Source: Marisediminitalea alba (GTDB lineage: Bacteria; Pseudomonadota; Gammaproteobacteria; Enterobacterales; Alteromonadaceae). From it: 64,000 nucleotides of DNA. Positions 48,393-56,775 of the stretch are shown here, in pieces. The notes below the pieces were generated by a model. The model made no database searches. It was not told the origin of the DNA and saw only the letters and a list, made by a program, of their open reading frames with translations. The first letter of the stretch is position 1, and each line of letters opens with the position of its first letter. The stretch lies in contig NZ_PVNP01000192.1 of the NCBI RefSeq assembly GCF_002993365.1, forward strand, positions 87,217 to 151,216. The letters run 5' to 3'. A program made the position numbers and the translations under genes.

Positions 48393-48621
48393 TGTTCTTT
48401 TCCGGTAAATCATTACACAGTGCGCAGTACTGATTACGATGAAAATTCCACGCCCGCGTAGCTGCAAAGATACCCAGGCTAATCAGGGCCCAGAACAGCG
48501 CAAAGCTCAGTGAGTGTTTCAGGGTATAACCCTTAATGTATTGCGACAGGGTAAAAATGCCTGTGAGCACAGGCAACGCAACGGCATATTGGCGTAACCA
48601 TTTTTTAACCGGCATAGACAC
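48373..48621 (-). CDS. Small membrane protein of unknown function
   Basis: 82 residues, two membrane segments (AVALPVLTGIFTLSQYI and FALFWALISLGIFAATRAW) and a cysteine pair in a short C-terminal tail (YCALCNDLPEKNND). It has an ATG and overlaps the acetyltransferase start, which supports a real coupled gene. I recognise no family. Confidence 0.55.
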   Translation of the reverse strand: MSMPVKKWLRQYAVALPVLTGIFTLSQYIKGYTLKHSLSFALFWALISLGIFAATRAWNFHRNQYCALCNDLPEKNNDNQPR

Positions 48622-48647
48622 GGGGAATTCCTTCTTGGTTTAGCGGA

Positions 48648-49106
48648 TTAACTCTGGCGCTGCCTGAAAACCAGCCACTTATCCAGTTCATTGCCAAACG
48701 CCTGTTTTTCACTGGCTCCCAACGCCGGCGGCCCACCGGTTTGCACACCGCTGCTGCGCAGGGTATCCATAAAGTCGCGGATATTAAGCCGTGATTTTAT
48801 ATTTTCGCGGGTAAACAGTTCCCCCCGGGGGCTGAGCGCCTGAGCGCCTTTGGCGATAACTTCATCGGCCAGCGGAATATCACTGGTGATCACCAGATCA
48901 TTTTCATTGCAGCGCTGGACAATTTCATTGTCGGCCACATCAAAGCCCTTAGGCACCTGAATACTGTTGATAAACTTTGATGGCGGCGTACGAATGTACT
49001 GATTGGCAATCAGCGTGACTTCGGTTTTGGTGCGATTAGCCGCCCGAAAAATAATTTCTTTAATGACCACCGGGCAGGCATCGGCATCAACCCAAATTTT
49101 TAGCAT
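48648..49106 (-). CDS. YaiI/YqxD-family protein (DUF188)
   Basis: A 152-residue protein of the YaiI/YqxD family with a PIN-like fold. Conserved marks are [51 protein letters not shown], and the C-terminal [28 protein letters not shown]. Function is uncertain; the acidic residues and similarity to PIN domains suggest a nuclease. Length fits the family. Confidence 0.88.
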   Translation of the reverse strand: MLKIWVDADACPVVIKEIIFRAANRTKTEVTLIANQYIRTPPSKFINSIQVPKGFDVADNEIVQRCNENDLVITSDIPLADEVIAKGAQALSPRGELFTRENIKSRLNIRDFMDTLRSSGVQTGGPPALGASEKQAFGNELDKWLVFRQRQS

Positions 49107-49262
49107 AAATGATTTAACAGATAAATTAGCATGCCGGCAATCATCCTACGCAGCGCAGCGAATAGCAACCTTAATGCCCGGGCGGTTTATTCAGTTTCGT
49201 CTCAATACTTTCATTCTGCCGTGCAACATGAAACGTTGAGCAGGTATAACTTGACAAACGAG

Positions 49263-49295
49263 CGTTCCTTTTATAGAACGTTCGATATATCGAAC
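49263..49295. promoter_or_regulatory. Palindromic operator upstream of the XRE-cupin regulator
   Basis: A perfect 16-base palindrome GTTCGATATATCGAAC (49280-49295) directly precedes the gene, overlapped by a second inverted repeat CGTTC/GAACG (49263-49280). It lies 14 bases before the start codon region, so it could overlap the promoter or early transcript. Autoregulation by the XRE protein is inferred. Confidence 0.65.
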
Positions 49296-49308
49296 AACTT
49301 TACTGCTA

Positions 49309-49848
49309 ATGCAAAGTATGGATAAAGCATCACTGATTACCCTTGGCCAGCACCTTCAGCAACTTCGTCTTGAACGAGGGCTGTCGTTATCTCAGTTGGC
49401 TGCCGATGCAGGCATTGCCAAGTCTAACCTGTCGCGGCTGGAACAAGGTAACGGTAATCCGACTCTCGACACCATCTGGCGATTGGCAGTGCAGTTAAAT
49501 ATGCCTTTTAGCGCACTGGTGGCACCGGTTAACAGCACCTTTGGTGAAACCGGCATGGAGGTCAGGCTCATTGATCAGGGTCAGGATAATCCAAAGGTAG
49601 ATGCCTACTGGATGTCGGTAGCCCCGCATACCACACGCCACGCAGAGCCCCACACTGCAGGCACCACCGAGTCCATTACATTGATAAGCGGCAAACTGGA
49701 AGTGGGTACCACAGAAAACCTCAAGCAACTAAGCGCCGGGCAAACCTTTACTTTTGTTGCCGACCAACACCACCTGTATGCCACCGGAGAGCACGGCGCC
49801 ACGTTTTTAATTACCATCATTTATCATCAGGCCAACCAACATGAATAA
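49309..49848 (+). CDS. XRE-cupin transcriptional regulator
   Basis: 179 residues. The N-terminal XRE helix-turn-helix is LGQHLQQLRLERGLSLSQLAADAGIAKSNLSRLEQGNGNPTL; a cupin-like sensor domain (about 95-175) follows. This is the layout of regulators paired with amino-acid exporters and cupin ligand binding. The start may be the ATG at 49309 or 49318; no clear ribosome site separates them. Its end overlaps azlC by eight bases. Confidence 0.85.
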   Translation: MQSMDKASLITLGQHLQQLRLERGLSLSQLAADAGIAKSNLSRLEQGNGNPTLDTIWRLAVQLNMPFSALVAPVNSTFGETGMEVRLIDQGQDNPKVDAYWMSVAPHTTRHAEPHTAGTTESITLISGKLEVGTTENLKQLSAGQTFTFVADQHHLYATGEHGATFLITIIYHQANQHE

Positions 49849-50575
49849 TCGCCCCAGCGCTTCTTCATTGTCGCCCTGGCTGCAAGGCATGCGCGATGCC
49901 ATGCCATTACTGGGCGGCTATATTCCCGTGGCAATCTCTTTTGGTCTCATTGCTACTCAGGCTAATTTCAGCGTATGGGAAGCCACTGCGATTTCGGCGT
50001 TGATTTATGCCGGCGCTTCGCAGTTTCTGATGGTCGCGATGCTGGCCAGTGGCGCATCGTTATGGCTGGTAGTGGTAATGACGCTACTAATTAATGCCCG
50101 TCACGTGGTATATGCTCCTAATTTAACACCACTGCTACCACCCGGGCGACGCTGGTTAGCGTTGATGCACGGGCTTACCGATCAGGTGTTTGCCCTGGCG
50201 CATAACCGTTTACCCCAGCTGCCCATGGCTACCCGCCTGGGCTGGTATTGCGGCGCAGCCTTGCTGGCCTGGGCAAGCTGGGTGCTGGGCACTACGTTAG
50301 GTGCGGTAGCCGGTGCCAGCCTGACTCAACAGTGGCCACTGCTTGGCGAGGTTATGCCCTTTGCCCTGCCGGCGCTCTTTCTGGTACTTATTGCGCCGCG
50401 CTTTACTTCGCCCCTGTGGTTTATTGTGCTTGGGATCACCATTGCCACGGCCTTATTGCTGGCAGTGCTGCAGTTTACTAATGCCGCCATTCCGGTGGCA
50501 GCCGCCGCCGGTGCGCTGGCTTATTATGCGCTAATGGCACTTAACCAAAAAACCGGAGCTGAGCATGGACACTAA
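49841..50575 (+). CDS. azlC: AzlC-family branched-chain amino acid exporter, large subunit
   Basis: A 244-residue membrane permease with about seven hydrophobic segments. AzlC marks: MRDAMPLLGGYIPVAISFGLIA, SALIYAGASQFLMVAMLASG and INARHVVYAPNLTPLLPPGRR. With AzlD it exports branched-chain amino acids (and some toxic analogues). Its ATG overlaps the regulator's end (8 bases), and its end overlaps azlD (11 bases), so the three are one translationally coupled operon. Confidence 0.9.
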   Translation: MNNRPSASSLSPWLQGMRDAMPLLGGYIPVAISFGLIATQANFSVWEATAISALIYAGASQFLMVAMLASGASLWLVVVMTLLINARHVVYAPNLTPLLPPGRRWLALMHGLTDQVFALAHNRLPQLPMATRLGWYCGAALLAWASWVLGTTLGAVAGASLTQQWPLLGEVMPFALPALFLVLIAPRFTSPLWFIVLGITIATALLLAVLQFTNAAIPVAAAAGALAYYALMALNQKTGAEHGH

Positions 50576-50909
50576 TCGTTGGCTGGTTATATTGCTGTGT
50601 GCTGCCGGCACCTTTCTGATTCGAGCCTTGCCGCTGGTGTGGACCCGCAGGCATCTGGCCCGCCAGCAAAATGACACGGCCAATACTCTGCCAACCTGGC
50701 TGGGACTGCTCGGGCCGCTAATGATTGCCGCCATGTTTGGCGTATCCCTGGTACCGGTTCGTCAGGATTGGGTGGGCGTTATCGCCACGCTGGCTGGTTG
50801 TGCCACCACGCTGCTCAGTTGGTATCGCAGCCGCACGCTTGGTAAGCCGGTGTTTATCGGTGTAGTCGTGTTTGGGTTTGTGACCTATGGTTTAACCCAC
50901 CTGAGCTAA
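50565..50909 (+). CDS. azlD: AzlD-family branched-chain amino acid exporter, small subunit
   Basis: A 114-residue, about four-segment membrane protein of the AzlD family (LLCAAGTFLIRALPLVW, LGPLMIAAMFGVSLVP). It is the partner of AzlC and overlaps azlC by 11 bases. Together with the XRE-cupin gene it forms a compact exporter cassette. Confidence 0.9.
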   Translation: MDTNRWLVILLCAAGTFLIRALPLVWTRRHLARQQNDTANTLPTWLGLLGPLMIAAMFGVSLVPVRQDWVGVIATLAGCATTLLSWYRSRTLGKPVFIGVVVFGFVTYGLTHLS

Positions 50910-50979
50910 CCGGGATACAGCTCTGTGCCTCGGGAGTAATGATTTAACTTATACTCAGCCCATTCGCAAAATTTACCTC

Positions 50980-51852
50980 TTACCGGGTGATCACCACATC
51001 GGCAGACACTTCGGCAAACTCAGCAACTTCTGGCGGGGTCTGAGGCGCTGCGGTTTTAGCAGTTGGCGGATTAACCGCTTTAATTTTGATGCCCCGTGTG
51101 CGATTGCGCACATCAGAGGACGTTTGCGAGTTATTAATAAGATACATACCTGATACCGGCGATTTTTGTAATTCGCCTAAAGGGTGCGTACTGGCATACA
51201 AAGTGAGCTGTTCTACGCCAACAGGCGGCGTGACTTCTAGCAGAAAGCTGTCTTTGGCGTCGGGCACGGTGTACAGCACCTGGCCCTGAAAATGGTTTTC
51301 ACTGCGGTATGGGTTGGGCAGTAATTGTACCTGGGTGCCATCGTTCATGGTATACACCAGGCGTCCAAAGAACGGTTTATTGGCCTTCAGGTAAATGCTA
51401 ACCTGCTCGCCCAGGGTATATTGCGCTTTGCTCAGCCATAACTTGACGGTAAGAGGAATGGTCGGGTCGGCAAGCAGCTCTTCACTGACAAATTGCTGAT
51501 CGATATTTTTCTGCGGCGTGACCTCAGCGCGAATGGTTACCGTTAAACAGCCGTCTTGCAGCCGCCTTGACAAGACATCAAGGGTTTCTACCGAGGCATT
51601 GGAATAAGACTCAATCAGGTCCTCTACCACCACATAATTGTTCATCTTGCTGTAGCTGTCTACCGAGGTTTGCAACGCTTCAGCGGCATTGCGCCGGGCA
51701 TCGGTAAGTGCCAGTTGCAGGCGCTGGGCATCTCCCCCTTCGGCCTCGCAGCTTTCGCCGGTTGCCTCAACAATAGAAGAATAAGCGGCTAATGCGCTCT
51801 GCGCAGAACACATTAACCATAACGCACCACAAAATATCGCTTTTTTAATCAC
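50980..51852 (-). CDS. Exported DUF4384-domain protein
   Basis: 290 residues with a signal peptide (AIFCGALWLMCSAQSALA). The middle has the DUF4384 pattern: LSKAQYTLGEQVSIYLKANKPFFGRLVYTMNDGTQVQLLPNPYRSENHFQG, then LEVTPPVGVEQLTLYASTHPLG. The N-terminal part (AEGGDAQRLQLALTDARRNAAEALQT) resembles a FlgT/LPP20-like helix seen with this domain. It is probably periplasmic. Function unknown. Confidence 0.78.
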   Translation of the reverse strand: MIKKAIFCGALWLMCSAQSALAAYSSIVEATGESCEAEGGDAQRLQLALTDARRNAAEALQTSVDSYSKMNNYVVVEDLIESYSNASVETLDVLSRRLQDGCLTVTIRAEVTPQKNIDQQFVSEELLADPTIPLTVKLWLSKAQYTLGEQVSIYLKANKPFFGRLVYTMNDGTQVQLLPNPYRSENHFQGQVLYTVPDAKDSFLLEVTPPVGVEQLTLYASTHPLGELQKSPVSGMYLINNSQTSSDVRNRTRGIKIKAVNPPTAKTAAPQTPPEVAEFAEVSADVVITR

Positions 51853-51936
51853 CCTGACTACCCTAAACCTGCAGGCTATATGACCTTACTTTAGTGAAGA
51901 AGTCAGGGTAATACAATCAACTTAGTCCGCGCCCGC

Positions 51937-52329
51937 TCAGGGCTTAATGGCGTAATCCACCACAAACACACCGTCGAGGATTTCTAGCTCGCCCAATAAC
52001 TCACCAAATTTACTGTGCTGTGGGTGTGGTAAGTATTTATCCCGCGCTTCGGCATTTTTAAAGGTCATCTGGTAAATGTGTGTAAAACCCTGATCAAGGT
52101 TTTCCGGGCTGTTATTAATGCCGTATTCAAAATTCAGAATGCCGGGGATCTTATCCTTCAGCGCTCTGAATGCATCCGTTACCTGCTGGATCTGGGCGGG
52201 CGAGCTGCCTTCTTTGTACTTAAATACAACAATGTGCCGAACCGGCTCATATTCATCGTCTTCGGCTGCTGCACACCAGGGTGATACCAACATCAAACCG
52301 ACTATCGCTACCTTCCACCATTTCTGCAT
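51937..52329 (-). CDS. Exported Dabb-family (stress-responsive alpha/beta barrel) protein
   Basis: A 130-residue protein. The signal peptide (VAIVGLMLVSPWCAAA) is followed by a Dabb domain: VRHIVVFKYKEGSSPAQIQQVTDAFRALKDKIPGILNFEYGINNSPENLDQGFTHIYQMTF is the diagnostic stretch (positions about 30-90). Dabb proteins dimerise into a ferredoxin-like barrel and are called stress-responsive; an enzymatic role is not established. The export signal is unusual in the family. Confidence 0.82.
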   Translation of the reverse strand: MQKWWKVAIVGLMLVSPWCAAAEDDEYEPVRHIVVFKYKEGSSPAQIQQVTDAFRALKDKIPGILNFEYGINNSPENLDQGFTHIYQMTFKNAEARDKYLPHPQHSKFGELLGELEILDGVFVVDYAIKP

Positions 52330-52417
52330 ACTTTGTCTCAGTTGTTAAAAAAATGTGCTTTACCATAGCGATACCGGCCACGCAGAGCAACGGGTAATTA
52401 CCGTTGCCGGATTAAAT

Positions 52418-52555
52418 TTACAGCGCCTGACGCAATATATCGAAAACCGTAAGGCCTAAAGCAATTAGCACAACAATAGCGCAAAAAGCCAGTAAAGTAG
52501 TTACCCCGGCACGCTCCTGTTGGGGCAGCGATTTTAGCCATGTGTGGAATGTCAT
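52418..52555 (-). CDS. Single-span membrane microprotein (45 residues)
   Basis: A short frame with ATG at 52555, preceded by TAGGAAAAAAAG. The product MTFHTWLKSLPQQERAGVTT and a following helix VTTLLAFCAIVVLIALGLTVF predicts one membrane segment at about residues 19-38 and a short polar C-terminus (DILRQAL). I recognise no family. The ribosome site and strong hydrophobic helix support a real gene; conservation is unknown. Confidence 0.55.
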   Translation of the reverse strand: MTFHTWLKSLPQQERAGVTTLLAFCAIVVLIALGLTVFDILRQAL

Positions 52556-52684
52556 CTTTTTTTCCTAATCATTGCAAAATCCGAACTGCATACTGACTGA
52601 TACGCCATATAACTACCACGACAATAGTCTGCCACACAGGGTGACACCACTATGACAGTACTTACTTTTCAATACGTTACAAAT

Positions 52685-53212
52685 TTACTCTGCTATATTT
52701 TCCAGCCTGGCGATATAAGGAAGGTTGCGACTTTTGTTCTTCCAGGGTAAACCGTAGCCTACCAACAGTTCATCACTTTGCAAAGCCAGGCCGTAATATT
52801 CCTGAGCATCAACAGCCACCCGGCCCGGCTTTACAAATAAGGTCGCCACACTGATGGATTTCACCGCATGGTGAGAACGGATATGCGCCACCAGGCGTTT
52901 CATGGTTCCACCGGATTCAATGGCGTCATCCACCAGAATAACATCCTCGCCGGCAAGCGGCACATTGGGATGAAACATAATAGGCGATGCGTTATTTCGC
53001 TCTCCGGGGGTATGCGGACAAGAAATAGTTTCCATCAACACATCAAAATTGAGTTGCCGCAGCAGATCGGCACTAAAAAATATCCCGCCCGGAACCACTA
53101 CAATCACCACTGCCCGCTCAAACAGGCCATTGAGTTGATCAGCTACGCGCTTTACGGCTTCGCTGATTTGTTCGGATGAGAGCACACACGCACCCATTGC
53201 ATTGTTTGTCAT
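52685..53212 (-). CDS. Phosphoribosyltransferase, HPRT-like
   Basis: 175 residues with the PRPP-binding loop VILVDDAIESGGTM, preceded by a hydrophobic strand VVIVVVPGGIFFSADLLRQL and the flexible-loop region. It resembles hypoxanthine phosphoribosyltransferase-type proteins (about 180 residues) that salvage purines. It ends KNKSRNLPYIARLENIAE, consistent with the family C-terminus. The base it uses cannot be told from this. Confidence 0.78.
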   Translation of the reverse strand: MTNNAMGACVLSSEQISEAVKRVADQLNGLFERAVVIVVVPGGIFFSADLLRQLNFDVLMETISCPHTPGERNNASPIMFHPNVPLAGEDVILVDDAIESGGTMKRLVAHIRSHHAVKSISVATLFVKPGRVAVDAQEYYGLALQSDELLVGYGLPWKNKSRNLPYIARLENIAE

Positions 53213-53340
53213 AAGCAGCTCTGATTTAAAAGGTAGGTTTAAACATGATCACCAACAATTTACCTGCCATAAACGCTCGGCAAAAGTTATTACTCTGGTG
53301 TGCCAGCTATCTGGCGACAAAGCGTGCCAAGGCGACCAGA

Positions 53341-53652
53341 TCAACTTTTGTGATCACCGTCGCCAGAGGTATAAAGCGTGTCCGTCGCGTGTTTTAAACC
53401 TGCCTGCGGTAAAAACTGATCGCTGATGGTTAAAATAGCATGTAAGTTGTTTTGCAGTTTATCCAGAGGCAAGTCGCCGGGCTTTATTGCCGTTTGCAGC
53501 AGATGTAGCGCCATATCAGCCAGCAGTAAACGTTGCTTGTCATGCCAGGCGTCATCCCCTTTCCCTGCCGGGTGCTCAAAATAAGCGCTTTCAACCTGGC
53601 TATGTATGTCCCAGCTGGTATCTATTATGGCTTGCCGTTGTGATGTGTTCAT
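53341..53652 (-). CDS. Hypothetical protein
   Basis: 103 residues, soluble, helical, with an acidic C-terminus (TDTLYTSGDGDHKS). The frame begins with ATG but no obvious ribosome site, and 128 bases separate its stop from the phosphoribosyltransferase start on the same strand. No family is recognised. A 50-codon frame on the opposite strand overlaps its end. Confidence 0.5.
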   Translation of the reverse strand: MNTSQRQAIIDTSWDIHSQVESAYFEHPAGKGDDAWHDKQRLLLADMALHLLQTAIKPGDLPLDKLQNNLHAILTISDQFLPQAGLKHATDTLYTSGDGDHKS

Positions 53653-53755
53653 AAGTTTTTATCTGTGAGTTAGCATTAGGTTAAAGTTAATCATATCCGG
53701 GGCACTGCTTAGCAACTCATCCGCCGGAGAATTTCGCCAAACCGCTACAGGCCAG

Positions 53756-54580
53756 CTATCGCTTAGCCGCCTGCACGTGCATCCAGTCTCTGTCTTCGCT
53801 GCGCCCCAGACTTAACCATCCCTCACGCTCCCAGCTTTGCCACCAGAAATCCAGTGCCGGATCGGCAAGGCTGGCGCGATCGCTGCGCCAGCTCAGTTTA
53901 TTCTGTGAAGGAAACCAGTCGATAGCTATCCCCCAGGCGTGAGTAGACCATGCGGTAGCACTGCCGCGCTTCTTACGATGGTTGTAACTGCCGCCATAGC
54001 GGTTGAGCCCATGTTGCTGGATGCCGGCATCGCCGTAATGTTGGTACACCTCATCAAGTACTTTTACGAGGCTATCACTGAGTTTTTCATGGATAGCAAT
54101 CATCCGGGTGGTGGTAGAGAGATCCCAGTCCAGCCTCAACAGCCAGGGGCATTCTACGCGCACCAGTTCGATACTGCCGGGTTGGCCATAAAAGGCATTC
54201 AGCTCTGCCTCATTTTCCAGTGGAAACTGATGAGGGTTTTCCCTGACTGGCGTAATGTCGCTGAATTGACGAGCAATAGCCCCCTGCGTTAATAACTGCT
54301 GCAGTAACGTGGCTGCCGATTCAGTTTGCGGGCCGTGCAATCCATCTACCGGCCCCACGTCAAGCTGATTGTGCAGCGCCAGTAACTGCAAAGCTGCCAC
54401 CCGTTTGCGCGCGTTGTTCCAGTCGGTCCAGTGCTCTGCGCTTAGTTGCCCGCTATTATCGCTAAGAAACTGATGCACTGCGGCACGGGTTTTCGGGCCG
54501 GATAAACCATCTACTCCGCCACTGTAATAGCCTTTCGATTTTAACGCCGACTGCACCAGCTTAAGTTCAGACTGTTTCAT
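53756..54580 (-). CDS. Peptidoglycan-binding / M15-type peptidase, endolysin-like
   Basis: 274 residues: two tandem peptidoglycan-binding modules (ALKSKGYYSGGVDGLSGPKTRAAVHQF and the second with VGPVDGLHGPQTESA), then a C-terminal M15 (VanY/LAS-type) domain with the zinc-binding STHAWGIAIDWFP and the final DRDWMHVQ. It has no signal peptide, as in phage endolysins. Yet no phage structural gene or holin is adjacent, so it may be a domesticated lysin or a late-released peptidase. Confidence 0.82.
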   Translation of the reverse strand: MKQSELKLVQSALKSKGYYSGGVDGLSGPKTRAAVHQFLSDNSGQLSAEHWTDWNNARKRVAALQLLALHNQLDVGPVDGLHGPQTESAATLLQQLLTQGAIARQFSDITPVRENPHQFPLENEAELNAFYGQPGSIELVRVECPWLLRLDWDLSTTTRMIAIHEKLSDSLVKVLDEVYQHYGDAGIQQHGLNRYGGSYNHRKKRGSATAWSTHAWGIAIDWFPSQNKLSWRSDRASLADPALDFWWQSWEREGWLSLGRSEDRDWMHVQAAKR

Positions 54581-54673
54581 ACACCTTCCTGTGGTTCACC
54601 TGACATACTCAAACCTTAAGAGTAAGCAATCCCAGCCATTCTGTACAGTTATTAACCAACCGAACGTACTCAC

Positions 54674-55168
54674 TTAAGCCTGTTTAAGCAGACTGAAAAT
54701 ATGACTGTTATGAAATTGGCCGTTTTTAAAGATGGCGCGTTGTAATACTGCTTCTTCAGCAAAGCCCACCTTGCGTAACAGCGCCATAGAGGCCTGGTTT
54801 CCAGAAAAAACCGTAGCAAACAAACGCTCGATATCGGTATCCTCAAACACCTGCGTAATCATCTGCCGTACAGCAGCAGAGGCTATACCCCGTTGCCAGA
54901 ACCCGCCCCCTAACCAGTACCCCAGTTCACCACTGCGGACATATTCAAATTCACCACGATTCACGCCGATGCATCCCGCCAGCTTTCCGTTGAATTCAAT
55001 GGCCCGGTTCATCGCCAGCAGACTGCCTTCCTCAACCCACCAGGTTGCATCGTCCTGTGTGTAAGGCTGAGGGATTTTGGTTGATAAGAAGCGTGTAACA
55101 GCTTCATCGTTAAGCAGCTTCACCAGTTCAGGAACATCTGCCGGCGCAAACGCGCGCAGTGTGATCAT
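54674..55168 (-). CDS. GNAT-family acetyltransferase (RimJ/RimL-like)
   Basis: A 164-residue protein. The N-terminus MITLRAFAPADVPELVKLLND is typical of the RimJ/RimL group, followed by LGYWLGGGFWQRGIASAAVRQMI and the second core TVFSGNQASMALLRKVGFAEEAVLQRAIFKNGQF. Such enzymes acetylate amino termini or antibiotics; the substrate is unknown. Confidence 0.8.
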   Translation of the reverse strand: MITLRAFAPADVPELVKLLNDEAVTRFLSTKIPQPYTQDDATWWVEEGSLLAMNRAIEFNGKLAGCIGVNRGEFEYVRSGELGYWLGGGFWQRGIASAAVRQMITQVFEDTDIERLFATVFSGNQASMALLRKVGFAEEAVLQRAIFKNGQFHNSHIFSLLKQA

Positions 55169-55266
55169 ATTGGTAACCGTTGTCTTTTCAGTAATTTACT
55201 ATTCAGGCAGCCTATCACTTACGGCAAGAGGTGCAATCAGGATATTGTAAGCAGACATCAATAAAT

Positions 55267-55647
55267 TTACGTCGATTTGCGGGAGGCCTGACTAACGGAC
55301 TCTGCAGTTGTGCGCTGGTTTCGACAAATAAGGTAGAACCCTAGAATAAAAGTGACCAACAAAAGGCCATCCACTACCAGTAATAACAGAGCAACCTGTT
55401 CATAGCCGGCACCCTCTATGAATGCCGCCCCAATCTCAATGGTCACTGAGCTGACAACCGAACTGAACAAGGCAATCACGATCAGTAATGCCCCGCGGTT
55501 TCGAGTTTGCTGATAGTGATACAAAGCTATCGCGATGAGCGCTACACCACCAATAAATTGCATCAGTGGCTCAACAAACAAGGCCAGCATCAACTCCGGC
55601 GTGGTACTGCCCAGCCACTCGTGAAGCAAAACCAGTTCAGTCAACAC
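55267..55647 (-). CDS. Four-segment membrane protein of unknown function
   Basis: 126 residues with four hydrophobic segments (LMQFIGGVALIAIALYHYQ; LLIVIALFSSVVSSVTIEIG; YEQVALLLLVVDGLLLVTFILGFYLI is the longest, after the E-rich loop). It starts at GTG 55647 or the adjacent TTG, with no strong ribosome site, 25 bases downstream of a terminator, so its promoter must be close. No family recognised. Confidence 0.5.
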   Translation of the reverse strand: MLTELVLLHEWLGSTTPELMLALFVEPLMQFIGGVALIAIALYHYQQTRNRGALLIVIALFSSVVSSVTIEIGAAFIEGAGYEQVALLLLVVDGLLLVTFILGFYLICRNQRTTAESVSQASRKST

Positions 55648-55671
55648 GCTGCGCCCGGTTAAGTGCAGATT

Positions 55672-55702
55672 GAAAAAGCCCGGAAAAAACAGCCGTCGGG
55701 CT
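55672..55702 (-). terminator. Intrinsic terminator of the 36-residue gene
   Basis: On the minus strand AGCCCG (overlapping the stop codon of the small gene) pairs with CGGGCT after a 14-base loop and is followed by TTTTT. A hairpin plus U-tract directly after a short frame supports it as an intrinsic terminator. Confidence 0.7.
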
Positions 55703-55811
55703 AATGGCCTTTACAGAAGAAATGCACTGGGTAGGCAGAAAAATAAGGAGTGACACGGGCAAAGTCCTTTTTACGATGACGCTCACGAAAATCAGACTTT
55801 ACCTTTGCCAT
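55701..55811 (-). CDS. Basic 36-residue microprotein
   Basis: ATG at 55811 preceded by CAGGGAACTTA. The product begins MAKVKSDFRERHRKKDF, a very basic N-terminal half, and ends in an aromatic PYFSAYPVHFFCKGH. Its stop sits in the stem of an intrinsic terminator, and the upstream 80 bases are free for a promoter. I know no family. It could be a nucleic-acid- or membrane-interacting peptide, or the frame could be a coincidence in a small RNA. Confidence 0.5.
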   Translation of the reverse strand: MAKVKSDFRERHRKKDFARVTPYFSAYPVHFFCKGH

Positions 55812-55891
55812 TAAGTTCCCTGCCTGACAAACAACAGTGCACGTGATTGCGCTTAATTTCATTCAAGTTGTCACTGCATGCAAGAGGCCGA

Positions 55892-56254
55892 TTACATGAG
55901 CGCGGCGTTAAAGAGCATCGCGGGCATAAAAAAGCTCAGGCCGAACATCAGCGAGCCGGTAAAACCGAGTGCAACAACACAAAAAGCGGCCTGCACGGCA
56001 AAAACCGGCGGTTTGGCTGAGGCACTTTGCTGTAACAAGAGCACTGCGAACCAGAGCGCATTTCTAACTTTTTTGTACAGAAGTTTCAGCCCGTTAATTG
56101 CAGGTGTTAAGCCCACTAAAATTAAGCCAAACGCAATATCCATCCCGCCAAACTGTACCAAAAAGGCAATTTCCGGCAGTACGATCGCTGTCAGCAAAAT
56201 AGCAACGCCAACCACCACTCGTTGCAAGAGCGATAAATCATTCCATAACTTCAT
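55892..56254 (-). CDS. Membrane protein of unknown function
   Basis: 120 residues, three to four hydrophobic segments (VVVGVAILLTAIVLPEIAFL; ALIVGLTPAING; FVALGFTGSLMFGLSFFMPAML-like C-terminal helix). AAGGAAATTAT precedes the ATG. It follows the gene at 56272 by 17 bases, so the two are probably one operon. No family recognised. Confidence 0.55.
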   Translation of the reverse strand: MKLWNDLSLLQRVVVGVAILLTAIVLPEIAFLVQFGGMDIAFGLILVGLTPAINGLKLLYKKVRNALWFAVLLLQQSASAKPPVFAVQAAFCVVALGFTGSLMFGLSFFMPAMLFNAALM

Positions 56255-56271
56255 ATAATTTCCTTAACGGC

Positions 56272-56730
56272 TTAATCAAGGGAACCCTCTGCCCTTTCTT
56301 CCTGTGGCTCAAGAAACAGCGCGAGTTCACCGAGTGCTTCATCCAGTAACGACCACTCACCATCGAAAAATAGCGAAAATAGACGGCGTACTTCATTGTG
56401 CTGTTCGGCAAGGTAAACCTGTACCCGCCTTAAGGAGCCGCCGTTTAACGCTCGCTGGTTTAAGCTCGCCGGCGCGTTGACCATGCCCACCATATAGGCA
56501 AAATCCTCCCGACTGCCCACCACAGACACAAAGAGTTCGGCGTGAGTGCTAAGGTGTTTTACGGCAAGGGTAAACTCATTACCGGCCAGCTTATCACCGG
56601 TTTGTGGCGGCCAGAGATGGGCGTCCAGCTCACTTAAAAAAACCTGATAAGACACCAGCCCCTTATTTTCCAGCTGACAAAAGTTGCTTCCACTACGCTT
56701 TATCTGATAGGTGTAACCAGTATTTTTCAT
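56272..56730 (-). CDS. Hypothetical cytoplasmic protein
   Basis: 152 residues from the ATG at 56730 (MKNTGYTYQIKRSG), chosen for AAGGA before it; the frame opens at 56760. Mixed alpha/beta, no signal or membrane segment, with an acidic C-terminus (EPQEERAEGSLD). The N-terminus and VKHLSTHAELFVSVVG suggest a small binding domain. I recognise no family. Confidence 0.55.
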   Translation of the reverse strand: MKNTGYTYQIKRSGSNFCQLENKGLVSYQVFLSELDAHLWPPQTGDKLAGNEFTLAVKHLSTHAELFVSVVGSREDFAYMVGMVNAPASLNQRALNGGSLRRVQVYLAEQHNEVRRLFSLFFDGEWSLLDEALGELALFLEPQEERAEGSLD

Positions 56731-56775
56731 TACAACAATCCTTGTTGTTAGAGGTATCAAATCGCCTTACAGGCC

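Noticed and set aside
53245..53397. A 50-codon plus-strand frame with AAGGTAGG upstream and a basic C-terminus
   Set aside because: It overlaps the end of the minus-strand gene at 53341-53652, has no recognisable similarity, and cannot be separated from chance.
53756..55168. A prophage or phage remnant around the endolysin-like gene
   Set aside because: No capsid, portal, terminase, tail, integrase or holin gene is seen on either side.
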